Assembly (NCBI RefSeq): GCF_013284245.2
Contig: NZ_CP085876.1
Location: 1,003,001-1,067,000 of the forward strand
Length of the DNA stretch: 64,000 bases
Direction of reading: 5' to 3'
DNA from: Brevibacillus sp. DP1.3A
GTDB taxonomy: Bacteria > Bacillota > Bacilli > Brevibacillales > Brevibacillaceae
Shown: positions 8,662 to 18,003 of the stretch, piece by piece
How positions within the stretch are numbered: the first letter of the stretch is position 1
Layout: each line of letters starts with the position of its first letter
Made by a program: the position numbers and the translations under genes
The notes under the pieces: model-generated
Told to the model about the DNA's origin: nothing
Databases searched by the model: none
The model's input: the letters and a program-made list of their open reading frames with translations, nothing else

Positions 8662-10302
8662 ATGCTATCAGAACGGTTAAAGGGCCAAATATGCAGCGTT
8701 TTACTCATGGGTGTACTCGTCTTTTCCATCGTTGGCTGTAGCTCTGCTCCCACTCCGGCTACAGATGGGAAGCAAGCAAATCAACCAGCAAAAAACTCCC
8801 AGCCCAAAAAGGGAGGGACGATCACCATGGGCTACCAAATGGAGCCTGATACGCTGGACCCGCAAAAGACGTCAATGCCAGCGGGGAATTTTATTGGGGG
8901 CATGTTGGGGGGAGCTTTGCTGATCCTCGATCCCGTTACGTTTGAGTTGAAACCGCATCTCGCTGAATCGTACACGATCTCGGACGACGGCAAGACCATG
9001 ACGTTCAAGATACGTCCTGGTGTGAAGTTTCATGATGGAACACCGCTCACTGCGGAAGTTTTTAAACAAAGCTATGAACGCGCACTCGATCCAAAAACAG
9101 CCTCACCGGTTACAGGACCGGATGTATCTTCGATCAAATCCATTTCAGCTCCTGATGATTCCACATTGATCTTTCATTTGGATGAGCCCTCCGCTTCGTT
9201 ACTTTCTAACTTATCATATAGCGGCTACCAGCAACCCATTTCCATAGAGGCACGAAACAAATACGGAAATGAGCTGGGACGCAATCCTGTCGGGGTAGGT
9301 CCGTGGAAATTCGAGAGCTGGAAAACAGGCGAATCGATCACACTGGTACGAAACGACGAGTATAAGTGGGTAGCTCCTTTTGCTCTGAATCAAGGACCTG
9401 TAAGACCTGACAAGTTCGTACTGAAATTTATTCAAGACGACCAGACCATGATGGCTGCTCTCGACAGTGGGACGATTGATATTGCCACTGTACCCCCGAA
9501 AGACGCGAAGAAGTACAAGGATCACAAAGATTTTACGGTGTTGGAAGGGATGCAGCCTACGGAGAACTTTATTGGGATGAATCTGGAAAATGAAATCCTG
9601 CAGGATGTCCGCGTGAGAAAGGCACTGAACCTGGCGATCAACAAAGATGCATTGATCATAGCGGATTTGCAAGGAGAGGGGGTGCCTGTCTACGGACCGA
9701 TCCCGCCTACGATGATCGGATACGATGCGGCAGTAGAGCAATACGGCTACAAGTACAATACTGAGCAAGCCAGACAACTGCTGGATGAAGCAGGATGGAA
9801 TCTGAACGCGCAAGGGATAAGGGAAAAGGATGGGAAAACGCTCAGTCTGAAGATGCTCATCGAAAATACAAATCCCGGGCATCAGCTGGTGCAAAGCATG
9901 TTCAAAGAGATTGGTGTCGAATTGCATATCCAAAAGTATGAATCGGCGACAGCTCATGAACAGGTACTGAAGGGCGAGTTCGATTTATTCTCAACGGGTC
10001 ATGGCAGCGTCGATCCAGATATTTTGAACTTGTTACTGCATTCGAGTCAGATCGGGGGATTGAATTTCTTTCGCCTCAGTGATCAACAGCTCGATAACCT
10101 GCTAGATAAAGGACGAACAACAACAGATCAAGCGCAGCGCCAAAAGATTTTTGCAGATATTCAAAAAAGAATCGTGGAACAGGCCTATTGGATTCCACTC
10201 TATTCCGCAAAAACATTCGTGGTCGTCAGTAACCGGATTCAAGGCGTCAAGCCAAATCCATTAGCATCCTTGATTATTCAGGATATGTGGGTGAACGAGT
10301 AA
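8662..10302 (+). CDS. oligopeptide-binding lipoprotein of ABC importer (SBP family 5)
   Basis: 546-residue extracytoplasmic binding protein anchored by lipid. The signal peptide ends in a lipobox SIVGC with Cys near residue 26. Ser/Pro/Lys-rich linker follows, then the SBP_bac_5 domain (GGTITMGYQMEPDTLDPQ start, RPGVKFHDGTPLTAE, GVGPWKFESWK, KALNLAINKDALI). Ribosome site GGAGG lies at 8651-8655. It is probably the partner of the permeases and ATPases at 1241-5018, from which it is separated by the regulator gene. Confidence 0.92.
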   Translation: MLSERLKGQICSVLLMGVLVFSIVGCSSAPTPATDGKQANQPAKNSQPKKGGTITMGYQMEPDTLDPQKTSMPAGNFIGGMLGGALLILDPVTFELKPHLAESYTISDDGKTMTFKIRPGVKFHDGTPLTAEVFKQSYERALDPKTASPVTGPDVSSIKSISAPDDSTLIFHLDEPSASLLSNLSYSGYQQPISIEARNKYGNELGRNPVGVGPWKFESWKTGESITLVRNDEYKWVAPFALNQGPVRPDKFVLKFIQDDQTMMAALDSGTIDIATVPPKDAKKYKDHKDFTVLEGMQPTENFIGMNLENEILQDVRVRKALNLAINKDALIIADLQGEGVPVYGPIPPTMIGYDAAVEQYGYKYNTEQARQLLDEAGWNLNAQGIREKDGKTLSLKMLIENTNPGHQLVQSMFKEIGVELHIQKYESATAHEQVLKGEFDLFSTGHGSVDPDILNLLLHSSQIGGLNFFRLSDQQLDNLLDKGRTTTDQAQRQKIFADIQKRIVEQAYWIPLYSAKTFVVVSNRIQGVKPNPLASLIIQDMWVNE

Positions 10303-10338
10303 GGCATGGCATGACAACATTCGAAAGAGGTGGAAGAA

Positions 10339-11805
10339 ATGAGACAGCAAGGCTGGTCAGTAGAGTGGGAAGAGCTGGTTGAAAAAGAAATGAGGGAAGG
10401 TAGAGTTCCGGGCTTTGTCATGGGTGTGAATTTGAATGGGCAGAGCCTGCTTCGCAAAAGCTTTGGCTACCGGGATCGTGAAAAGGAACTCGAAATCACT
10501 CCTGATACCGTGATGGGTTTGGCCTCCGTTACGAAGTCCTTTACATGCATGGCGATCATGCAGCTACAGGAAGCGAAAAAGCTCTCTGTTCATGATCCAG
10601 TGATCAAATACCTCCCTGAGTTTCGTACCCCGGATCGTCAAAAAACAGAGCGGATGACGATCCACCATTTTATGACGCACACGACGGGCATACCGCCCCT
10701 GCCGATTGATCACCTGGCGATCCGCAACTCCATGCTCGAAGACATGGCTGAAGAGGATAACCCGATTCACCGTTACTTGAAAAAGGAGTACCAGAAACCG
10801 ATCTATACGTTCGAAGAGCTGATGGAAGCTCTTGCCCTGGCGGAATATGAGTTGGTGGGCTCTCCAGGAGAATTGTTCAGCTATTCGAATGATTGCTATT
10901 CTCTCCTGGGAGCGGTCATAGCCAGAGTGAGTGGGAAGTCGTATGACGTGTATGTCAAAGAGCATATTTTGGAACCAGCAGACATGAAGAGCAGTACCTT
11001 TCTTCTGAGCGATCTGCCACACCTACCGGATGTCACCACCATCTATCATTTTAAAGAGAGCAATGGCGTATCCGAGATTTACCCTGATCCAAATTGGGAG
11101 GATGGGCTACTCGTAGCAGCTTCGGGGCATTTGAATTCAACAGTGCATGACATGTTAAACTACGCTGAAATATTCCGTACGGGCGGATGTGTGGGTAAGG
11201 AACGGATTTTATCCGAGGAGAGCGTCAAACAAATGATCTATCCGCATGTCGAGAATAGCTACAGCAGGTACTACGGCTATGGCTTATCCATTCAACCCGA
11301 CTACTATGGAGGTACCTTGATCAAGCACGGTGGAGCGATCAAAGGTGTCGCGGCCCATTTAGCGATTGTTCCGGAGCGGGGGATTACCTCTATGGCTTTG
11401 GCCAATTTGACCGGAAGTCCTGTCGACAAAGCCACACTGACAGCACTCCATGCCGTAGAAGGACGTCCATTGAATACGCCACAGTATCAATTCGAGACAT
11501 ATAGCGTTCCTCTTTCCCAATTAGAAGAGTATGTCGGTCGATACGCTAGTGGGGAAGGAATGGATATCATCGTATATGTGGTAGAGGATGTCCTGATGAT
11601 GATAGATAAGACGTTGGAAGCGTTTGGTGGAAAACAACTGAACTATCTATTGCGACCAATTGGAGAGCATCAATTTATCACCGAGAGAGAGGGAAGTGAG
11701 CTGACAGTTGGCTTTGTAAAAGGCGAAGACGGCTCTGTAAAAGCCATGTCGCTCTATTATCGAATCATTCCACGAGTAGCAGCTACGGAGGGGAGTCGCG
11801 TATGA
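10339..11805 (+). CDS. serine hydrolase, class C beta-lactamase/D-peptidase family (S12)
   Basis: 488 residues from ATG 10339, placed 6 bp after AAGAGGTG. The GTG at 10330 lies inside that ribosome site, so it was not chosen. Active-site motifs are SVTK (Ser63-Lys66), YSN (182-184) and HGG (KHGGAIKG) in place of KTG. The last about 110 residues form an extra beta-barrel-like domain. No signal peptide is visible, so it is likely cytoplasmic, unlike penicillin-binding members. In this locus a D-aminopeptidase or esterase role on imported peptides is plausible. The stop overlaps the next start (ATGA). Confidence 0.85.
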   Translation: MRQQGWSVEWEELVEKEMREGRVPGFVMGVNLNGQSLLRKSFGYRDREKELEITPDTVMGLASVTKSFTCMAIMQLQEAKKLSVHDPVIKYLPEFRTPDRQKTERMTIHHFMTHTTGIPPLPIDHLAIRNSMLEDMAEEDNPIHRYLKKEYQKPIYTFEELMEALALAEYELVGSPGELFSYSNDCYSLLGAVIARVSGKSYDVYVKEHILEPADMKSSTFLLSDLPHLPDVTTIYHFKESNGVSEIYPDPNWEDGLLVAASGHLNSTVHDMLNYAEIFRTGGCVGKERILSEESVKQMIYPHVENSYSRYYGYGLSIQPDYYGGTLIKHGGAIKGVAAHLAIVPERGITSMALANLTGSPVDKATLTALHAVEGRPLNTPQYQFETYSVPLSQLEEYVGRYASGEGMDIIVYVVEDVLMMIDKTLEAFGGKQLNYLLRPIGEHQFITEREGSELTVGFVKGEDGSVKAMSLYYRIIPRVAATEGSRV

Positions 11806-12932
11806 AAATAACGTCTGTAAAGGTTCATGCCATAAGGTTGCCGCTAAAACGCCCATTTATTATCGCGTATGCCTCATATGAGGATATGCCGTCCATTATT
11901 GTAAAAGTGGAGACAGACAATGGCTTGGTCGGACTAGGCGAAGCGGTACCGGATCAAAATGTCACCGGAGAGACGTGGGAGTCTACTTATACGATGCTCG
12001 TTCATAACCTGGCGCCTATTGTGATCGGTGAGAATCCGTTTGATATCGAGAGAATCCATGAGAAGATGAACCAGGCTGTTTGGGGAGCCCCAGCAGCAAA
12101 AGCCGCCATCGATATCGCTTGCTATGATCTGATGGGCAAGGCGGCTGGTCAACCTGTTTATCATTTCTTGGGTGGAAAATATCACACGACTCTTTCCTTC
12201 CCATATGTGTTAAGTATTTTAGAGCCAGAGGTCATGGCAGCTGAAGCTAAGCAAGCAGTGGCAGCTGGGTATGACTCGATCAAAATAAAGGTGGGTGCTG
12301 ATCTTCGGACAGATATCCAGCGAATCCGGGCTGTTCGGCAGGCAGTTGGCCCTGACGTAGGGCTGCGGGTGGACGCCAACCAAGGTTGGGAGAACCGTGC
12401 GAACTCCTTGCTAGTTATGAAACAGATCGAGGATTGTCACATTGATTGGATGGAGCAACCTGTCTTGGCAGATGATCTCGATGCTTTGGCGGATATTCGC
12501 AGGCAAACGACTACTCCAATTATGGTAGACGAGGGACTGCACGGGACGAAGGAAATGCGGGAAGTCATCGCGAAGAAAGCTGCAGATAAAGTAAACATCA
12601 AACTGATGAAAAGTGGAGGGATTTATCCTGCTCTCAAATTGGTGAATCAAGCGGAAATGGCCGGGATGGAGTGTCAGATCGGTTCGATGCTGGAGTCCTC
12701 GATTGGCAGTGCGGCTGGTGCACATTTGTCGCTTGCGAAAAAGAATATCATTTCCAACGAATTGGCAGGACCGACGATCATTTCGCGGGATGTAGCCGAG
12801 CTCATGATTCACGGAAGCCAAATTGTCGTGACAGATCAGCCAGGCCTAGGTGTAGAGCTAGACGAAGCGGTGCTTGCCGACATAACGGATAAGTCAGAGC
12901 AGGTCATCGGAGCGAAGCGGCAACCCGTATAG
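11802..12932 (+). CDS. dipeptide epimerase (enolase superfamily)
   Basis: 376-residue member of the muconate-lactonising subgroup, resembling L-Ala-D/L-Glu epimerase YkfB. Catalytic residues fit: KIK (Lys161, Lys163), metal ligands Asp191 (RVDANQGW), Glu218 (MEQPV) and Asp243 (MVDEG), and second-face Lys267 (NIKLMKSGG). It would convert D-Glu-containing murein dipeptides, or other mixed-chirality dipeptides, into L,L-dipeptides. The gene overlaps the serine hydrolase by 4 bp. The exact dipeptide specificity cannot be read from sequence. Confidence 0.88.
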   Translation: MKITSVKVHAIRLPLKRPFIIAYASYEDMPSIIVKVETDNGLVGLGEAVPDQNVTGETWESTYTMLVHNLAPIVIGENPFDIERIHEKMNQAVWGAPAAKAAIDIACYDLMGKAAGQPVYHFLGGKYHTTLSFPYVLSILEPEVMAAEAKQAVAAGYDSIKIKVGADLRTDIQRIRAVRQAVGPDVGLRVDANQGWENRANSLLVMKQIEDCHIDWMEQPVLADDLDALADIRRQTTTPIMVDEGLHGTKEMREVIAKKAADKVNIKLMKSGGIYPALKLVNQAEMAGMECQIGSMLESSIGSAAGAHLSLAKKNIISNELAGPTIISRDVAELMIHGSQIVVTDQPGLGVELDEAVLADITDKSEQVIGAKRQPV

Positions 12933-12944
12933 GGAGATGACTGA

Positions 12945-13409
12945 ATGCAAAATACGCGCATAGAAATCGTAGAGACATTGACAGAAAGCCAGCTTCAGAT
13001 GATCAAGGCAATGGAGCAGGAGGCTTTTGGCGTACATGGAGCGATTGATGAATGGGTGCTCGTACCACTCGCGAGGCATGGCTGCGTTGCACTTTTCATG
13101 GAAGCGGAGGAGGAGTATCCTGTCGGAGTATGCCAGCTTTTGAGGGATTTCCGTCAGCCGGACAAGTGCTACATGTATGGGTATTACATCCGAGCAGATC
13201 GTAAAGGGATGGGGTATGGGTTCTCTTTCTTGAACCGATTGCTGGAGCAGCTGCGTGAGGATGGGTTTCGTCAGATTTGCCTGACCGTAAGCCCTGATAA
13301 TACTGGAGCAGTCGGACTCTATCAAAAAGCAGGCTTTGCGGTTATCGAGAGACGGATTGCGGAATATGGTAGTGGAAACGATCGCTATTATATGGTGAAA
13401 ACGCTATAG
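12945..13409 (+). CDS. GNAT family N-acetyltransferase
   Basis: 154 residues with the GNAT core: a beta4 YMYGYYIRADRKGMGYGFSF stretch giving the acetyl-CoA loop (R-K-G-M-G-Y-G), then RQICLTVSPDNTGAVGLYQKAGF and a C-terminal Tyr-rich strand. Last gene of the peptide operon, 12 bp after the epimerase, with AGGGAG upstream. It may acetylate a product or toxic amino acid derived from the peptides; the substrate is unknown. Confidence 0.85.
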   Translation: MQNTRIEIVETLTESQLQMIKAMEQEAFGVHGAIDEWVLVPLARHGCVALFMEAEEEYPVGVCQLLRDFRQPDKCYMYGYYIRADRKGMGYGFSFLNRLLEQLREDGFRQICLTVSPDNTGAVGLYQKAGFAVIERRIAEYGSGNDRYYMVKTL

Positions 13410-13506
13410 AAGGGGAGTCGCTAACAAGCATAAGCGTAGACATTTCTCTCTATTGTTTGTTGGAGATTCATTGGCCTTGTACTCGTTGTAACCCGACCCA
13501 AATTAG

Positions 13507-13532
13507 CACCGGACATGTTCCGGTGTTTTTTT
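13507..13532 (+). terminator. intrinsic terminator of the peptide-utilisation operon
   Basis: Stem CACCGGA (13507-13513) / TCCGGTG (13519-13525) followed by seven T. Confidence 0.85.
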
Positions 13533-13538
13533 GTGCAC

Positions 13539-13567
13539 TTGACAAAGATAAAACGATGGATCATTAT
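13539..13567 (+). promoter_or_regulatory. sigma-A-type promoter for 13633 gene
   Basis: TTGACA (13539-13544), 17-bp spacer, CATTAT (13562-13567), in an AT-rich stretch 66 bp before the ATG at 13633. Confidence 0.5.
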
Positions 13568-13632
13568 GTTTATTAAATAACAAACAAAAAGATGTTTTGT
13601 TTATCTATTTCATGAAAAGTGAGGGAGAAACG

Positions 13633-13992
13633 ATGAATCGAGAAGAACTGAAACAACTGTATAAAGAATCAGAAACGCAGGCAGGGGTGTATCAGATCAA
13701 AAACACTGAAAACCAAAAAGTCTGGATCAGCGCCACCCGCAACCTCAAGACGATGAACGGAAAGCTGTTTACTCTCAAAATGGGTTCGCATATAAACAAG
13801 CAGCTTCAACAGGAATGGAATGAGTACGGAGAAGAGGCATTCGTCTTTGAAGGGTTGGAGGTTTTGAAAAAGAAGGAAGACGGATTCTTTGATGAAAAAG
13901 ATGCGCTGAAGAAACTGGAACAAAAATGGCTCGACCAGCTCCAGCCGTACGGAGAGCGCGGATACAACCAGGAAAAAAAGAAAGAGCAATAA
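13633..13992 (+). CDS. GIY-YIG nuclease family-like small protein
   Basis: 119 residues from ATG 13633 behind GAGGGAGAAACG. An ATG at 13612 would add seven residues. The N-terminal AGVYQIKNTENQKVWISATRNL has the beta-hairpin pattern of GIY-YIG domains, with GVY/VWI standing in for GIY/YIG. The rest is charged and helical and ends in EQKWLDQLQPYGERGYN. Catalytic competence is doubtful because the domain is short. No clear functional link with its neighbours. Confidence 0.65.
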   Translation: MNREELKQLYKESETQAGVYQIKNTENQKVWISATRNLKTMNGKLFTLKMGSHINKQLQQEWNEYGEEAFVFEGLEVLKKKEDGFFDEKDALKKLEQKWLDQLQPYGERGYNQEKKKEQ

Positions 13993-14016
13993 TCAAACGA
14001 AAAGAGGGGAAGAAAA

Positions 14017-14496
14017 ATGAAAATACCTACTAACTTGAACCATAAGCCTGTTGTCGTGTCCGGTAACTATGAGCGCGTTGATGGCCGATTAGCCAGGAAT
14101 ACAGATGCGAAAGCACTTTCTCTGGGAGTGGCAGAGGGCAACTCCAGAAGAAAGGTCGATATATCTGCCAAGGTATGGAGATACACGGGAGAAGAATGGT
14201 CAAAACAATCGGAGGAACTGCCTCTCCATCGTGTTCTTGATATGTCCATACTGATTTGTCGGTCTTTGGCTCATTTTCGCGACGCATACAGATATGAGCA
14301 TTATTATGACCCGCAGGAGCCACTCATCGACCGGGTTGCCCTGCAAGGGGATGCAATGAACGTGGCGATATGTACGGACAATGAGAGTCTTCATGAAGAC
14401 ATTAAGCTGTTCAGCCAAGGGCTGAGTAACGACGATGAGATGATCGGCGAACGTCTGCGCACATTATCAAAGCTATTAAAGGATATGGGGTATTGA
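14017..14496 (+). CDS. conserved hypothetical protein, DUF6530-like
   Basis: 159 residues. The pattern NTDAKALSLGVAEGN, KVDISAKVWRYTGEEWS and SEELPLHRVLDMSILICRS is one I associate with the DUF6530 family found in bacilli; function unknown. Cytoplasmic, no membrane segment. It lies 24 bp after the GIY-YIG-like gene and one base before the MFS gene, so it is probably cotranscribed. Confidence 0.6.
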   Translation: MKIPTNLNHKPVVVSGNYERVDGRLARNTDAKALSLGVAEGNSRRKVDISAKVWRYTGEEWSKQSEELPLHRVLDMSILICRSLAHFRDAYRYEHYYDPQEPLIDRVALQGDAMNVAICTDNESLHEDIKLFSQGLSNDDEMIGERLRTLSKLLKDMGY

Positions 14497-14497
14497 A

Positions 14498-15706
14498 ATG
14501 TTTTCCAATGTTTATGTTCGAACGATTATCCTCTCCCGCGTGCTGCTGCATTTGGGGATTTGGATCCGGAATTATGCCGTTCTTCTTTTCGTTAGCGAAT
14601 TGACGAATAATAATCCGGTTTATATATCACTGATTTCGGTTGCGGAATTCGCCCCCATTTTTCTATTCGGCCTGATTGGCGGAACCTTTGCTGACCGATG
14701 GCGACCGAAACGGACAATGGTTTGGAGCGATCTGCTGTCTGCCCTGTCTGTCGGGGCTGTGCTGCTTGCACTCATGAATGGTGGATGGATGGCACTTCTC
14801 ATCGGAACATTTATTTCCGCCAGCCTGTCTCAATTTTCTCAACCCTCGGCCATGAAGCTGTACAAGCGTCATGTGCCAGCTGAACAACTGCAGGGCGCAA
14901 TGGCTATGTCCCAAACGCTTGTCGCTGTCTTTACGGTTTTAGGTCCGGTCATTGGCACGTTTATTTTCATCCAGTTTGGAATTACAGCCTCTCTGATTCT
15001 GACAGCGGTTCTGTTCCTAGGGTCTTCCCTTATAGTAACGACGCTTCCCCGTGACGTGGAGGAACCGAAGTCTGACGATGCTGGCGGCTTCATAAAGGAA
15101 TTGAAGGCCGGACTGCGCTATATCGGGTCCAATCAATCCTTACGAACTCTCTGTCTGACTTTCTTCGCTGTCGGATTGGCGTCAGGTCTGACACAGCCGC
15201 TTCAGATCTTCCTTGTCATCGAGAATTTGGGACAGGACAAACAATTTTTGCAGTGGTTGGTTATGACCAACGGGTTAGCCATGTTGGCAGGAGGAGCAAT
15301 CATAATCGGGATAGCCAAAAAGGTAAGGCCACAGATGCTGCTCATGGTAGGCTTGCTTGTCTCTGCCGCTTGCACGATGGTAGTAGGGGTTACCACAACG
15401 ATTTGGTTGATGATTGTTCTATTAGTGATCAGCGGTTTCTTTTTCCCTTGTATTCAAAGCGGAATCCAAACGCTACTTGTACGGAACACAGAAGGGGCAT
15501 TTATTGGCCGAGTATCTGGTGCGATCACGCCTGTTTTTATGGGGATGATGGTGATTGGCATGTTTATATCCGGCTATTTAAAAGAGACGTTTTCCCTAGT
15601 TGCGGTATATGTGGTGAGCGGGGTTTTGATTATGATCGGTGCGGCTTTGCTGCTGCCTCTTCTTGTTGAGAAAAAGAGCAAAGATGCGAAGAAACCAGCA
15701 GTATGA
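14498..15706 (+). CDS. MFS transporter
   Basis: 402 residues with twelve predicted membrane segments. The loop 2-3 motif FADRWRPKRTMVWSD near residue 65 is the MFS motif A variant. The closest general type is the MFS_3/enterobactin-exporter-like or macrolide-efflux group (SRVLLHLGIWIRNYAVLLFV start, SQPSAMKLYKRHVP). Probably a drug or metabolite exporter; substrate unknown. Confidence 0.88.
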   Translation: MFSNVYVRTIILSRVLLHLGIWIRNYAVLLFVSELTNNNPVYISLISVAEFAPIFLFGLIGGTFADRWRPKRTMVWSDLLSALSVGAVLLALMNGGWMALLIGTFISASLSQFSQPSAMKLYKRHVPAEQLQGAMAMSQTLVAVFTVLGPVIGTFIFIQFGITASLILTAVLFLGSSLIVTTLPRDVEEPKSDDAGGFIKELKAGLRYIGSNQSLRTLCLTFFAVGLASGLTQPLQIFLVIENLGQDKQFLQWLVMTNGLAMLAGGAIIIGIAKKVRPQMLLMVGLLVSAACTMVVGVTTTIWLMIVLLVISGFFFPCIQSGIQTLLVRNTEGAFIGRVSGAITPVFMGMMVIGMFISGYLKETFSLVAVYVVSGVLIMIGAALLLPLLVEKKSKDAKKPAV

Positions 15707-15722
15707 GTGGAGGAGAAATGTG

Positions 15723-16844
15723 ATGGCTGAAAATGAAACATATGATTTGTCACCCGAAAGACAGCTGACGGATGCAGAAAAAAAGCTTGTTTGGAAAAAG
15801 CCTTCCACTCATAAGGTTAGTGAAGAAGAACAGCGTATTAGTAAAGAAATCAAACGCAACTGGCATCGCGGAGAAATGAAAATCGCCAATATATTAGTAG
15901 AAGGTGACGCTGGTTCTGGTAAAACACAACTAGCCAAAGCATTATCGGCTAATTTCGGGCTACCGTATACGAAAGTGACTTGTTTTGCTGATATGGATAA
16001 ATCGGATATTATTGGCGCTATTTTGCCGGTAATTTCTTCTGAACGTTTAGAGAAAATGGAGCCTGCCGAGCAAACGGTATGGAAAGCATTATATGAAAGT
16101 GATGGGTTTCAAAGCATAGCTGAAATTTTAATGGATGCACTGGGGATTACTCAGGAACAGGCAGCTTTAAAGATGAAGCAATTACTGAAGCTTGCAGCAG
16201 CGGAAAACACCGATGGCGAAGCGATTGAGTACCGATTTTACCCTTCGGAGATCGTCAGAGCCTATCAAAAGGGTTATCTATTGGAAATCCAAGAACCAAA
16301 CGTTATTCGTGATGCTGCGGTGTTAATGGCATTAAACTCTGCCTTGGAGCTGGATGGCAGCATCAATCTTCCCACCGAGATCATACGCAGGCACCCAGAC
16401 TTCATCGCAGTTATCACAACAAACCGCAGTTATGCGGGAACCAGACCGTTAAACGAAGCGCTGCGCGACAGGGTTCAGCATACGGAAAAGATGGACCTGC
16501 CGACCAAAGAAATCATGATAGAACGTGTCATAGCCAAAACCGGTTTTCAAGATGGAAAGGTGTTGGGGATTTTAGCGGACATGATTATGGTTTTAGACAG
16601 AACAGCGCGGGCCAATGCGATCAAGGGCGTGGCTGGAATGCGTTCCTTTTTCTACTGGGCAGATGCAATTGCCGGAGGAGCTTCCGCAAAAGAATCTCTT
16701 TATCATAAGGTCATCTACAAGATAACCACCGATTCGGAAGAAATAAAGCTTTTAGAAGAAGCACTAAAAAATCATGGTTTGTTTGCCAGCTTGGAAGATG
16801 CCGAGATTGAACTAAAAAAAAACGAAAATCTGACGACGCCATAG
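15723..16844 (+). CDS. MoxR-type AAA ATPase
   Basis: 373 residues from ATG 15723 behind TGGAGGAG; a GTG directly before it is an alternative. Walker A GDAGSGKT at residues 61-68; an arginine-finger region follows RPLNEALRDRVQH. These ATPases act as chaperones with a von Willebrand A partner, here the next gene. Near the 3' end a run of nine A (16814-16822) contains A_AAA_AAC in frame. A -1 shift there would bypass the stop and continue in the frame of the VWA gene. Confidence 0.87.
   Translation: MAENETYDLSPERQLTDAEKKLVWKKPSTHKVSEEEQRISKEIKRNWHRGEMKIANILVEGDAGSGKTQLAKALSANFGLPYTKVTCFADMDKSDIIGAILPVISSERLEKMEPAEQTVWKALYESDGFQSIAEILMDALGITQEQAALKMKQLLKLAAAENTDGEAIEYRFYPSEIVRAYQKGYLLEIQEPNVIRDAAVLMALNSALELDGSINLPTEIIRRHPDFIAVITTNRSYAGTRPLNEALRDRVQHTEKMDLPTKEIMIERVIAKTGFQDGKVLGILADMIMVLDRTARANAIKGVAGMRSFFYWADAIAGGASAKESLYHKVIYKITTDSEEIKLLEEALKNHGLFASLEDAEIELKKNENLTTP
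16817..16823 (+). other. candidate -1 frameshift heptamer at ATPase/VWA junction
   Basis: A_AAA_AAC read in the zero frame of the ATPase gene, six codons before its stop (TAG 16842-16844). The -1 frame is open from here through the TTG start of the VWA gene (16919) and encodes protein-like sequence (IRTWGDIDDTDFGKDN). No downstream RNA structure was established. Confidence 0.4.
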
Positions 16845-16918
16845 AGATCAGGACATGGGGAGATATAGACGACACTGATTTTGGCAAAGACAACCATGGA
16901 GAGGAAAAGGGAATCGCA

Positions 16919-17938
16919 TTGAAAAAATCTGCCGATAGTGACGAAAGCTCTTCCCGTGTCTCTGAGGATTCTACCCATATGGAACGTTCAGGTTTGGGTG
17001 AAGATGGCTCTCCTAAGTATCATCAGGCAAATCCTGAATTCATGTCAGAGGAAGCGAAACAAAAGGAACGTGATTTCCGTAAAAAGCTGAATCGAGATGC
17101 AAGAGAGGTCATTTCCGATTCGATTCATAAAAAAGTAAAGCTCATTGTTCACCGTCCAGACTACGATGAGGAAAACCAACAGGAATATGTTCGGCTTTGT
17201 CAGGGGCTCATGCCTATCGTGCAAGAGATTGCCAGAAAGACACTTCCGTACCTGGAACATGAGATATCTTCCGACTTTGCGAGGAATCGTTACTATGGCA
17301 GCAAATTTCAAGCAGACAGCGTTGCTTACAGGGATTACAAGTATTTTGCCAAGAAGCGTCCTCCAACGGAATCCCCTTCTCTTGTGGTTGGTCTTAGGGT
17401 TGATGAATCCGCATCTATGTCAGCTTACGGGAGATTAGAAGCAGCAAAACGAGCAGTGATCGCGGTATATGAATATTGTCAGCTTTGTCATATCCCCATT
17501 TTGATCTACGGCGATACTGCGGATGTTTCCAGATTGGAGCAAATGTCGATCTTTGCCTATGCCGACTTCGATAAAGCGGATGCCAATGATCGCTTTAGGT
17601 TAATGAGAATTCATGCGAGAAGTAATAATCGCGATGGCATGGCTCTTAGAATTATGGCGGAACGATTAGCCGATTCCCCCCAAAAGACAAAACTGTTGAT
17701 TAGCATAAGTGACGGACAACCAAAAGCAATGGATGACTATACGGGAAGTTACGCTGTTACAGATATGAAACAGACCATACAGGAATATGAACGAAAAGGA
17801 GTTACATTTCTTGCAGCCGCAATCGGTCAAGACAAGGATGTGATAAGTGAAATCTATGGGAATGAAAGATTTTTGGATATTACAAATTTACATGAGTTCC
17901 CTGCAAAGTTAGTTCGGATTATCGCTCGGTATTTATGA
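16919..17938 (+). CDS. von Willebrand factor A domain protein (CobT-like)
   Basis: 339 residues if started at TTG 16919 (AAAGG at 16906-16910). MIDAS motif DESAS at Asp162-Ser166 with downstream Thr/Asp loops (YGDTAD, ISDGQPK). It resembles the C-terminal part of CobT/nitric-oxide-reductase-activation type VWA proteins, working with the MoxR ATPase. The reading frame has no stop for over 100 bp upstream of the TTG. So the N terminus may be longer, reached by a -1 frameshift from the ATPase gene, or the gene may have lost its original 5' part. Confidence 0.8.
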   Translation: MKKSADSDESSSRVSEDSTHMERSGLGEDGSPKYHQANPEFMSEEAKQKERDFRKKLNRDAREVISDSIHKKVKLIVHRPDYDEENQQEYVRLCQGLMPIVQEIARKTLPYLEHEISSDFARNRYYGSKFQADSVAYRDYKYFAKKRPPTESPSLVVGLRVDESASMSAYGRLEAAKRAVIAVYEYCQLCHIPILIYGDTADVSRLEQMSIFAYADFDKADANDRFRLMRIHARSNNRDGMALRIMAERLADSPQKTKLLISISDGQPKAMDDYTGSYAVTDMKQTIQEYERKGVTFLAAAIGQDKDVISEIYGNERFLDITNLHEFPAKLVRIIARYL

Positions 17939-17942
17939 TTGA

Positions 17943-18003
17943 AGCGCGGGCATCCTCTCTATCTGTTTCGCACAGAGAGGATGCCCGCGCTCTATTATTT
18001 TTC
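17943..18003 (+). terminator. strong terminator between convergent genes
   Basis: Perfect 18-bp stem (17943-17960 / 17974-17991, starting AGCGCGGGCATC) followed by CTATTATTTTT. It sits between the VWA gene and the convergent lipoprotein gene ending at 17995. Confidence 0.9.
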
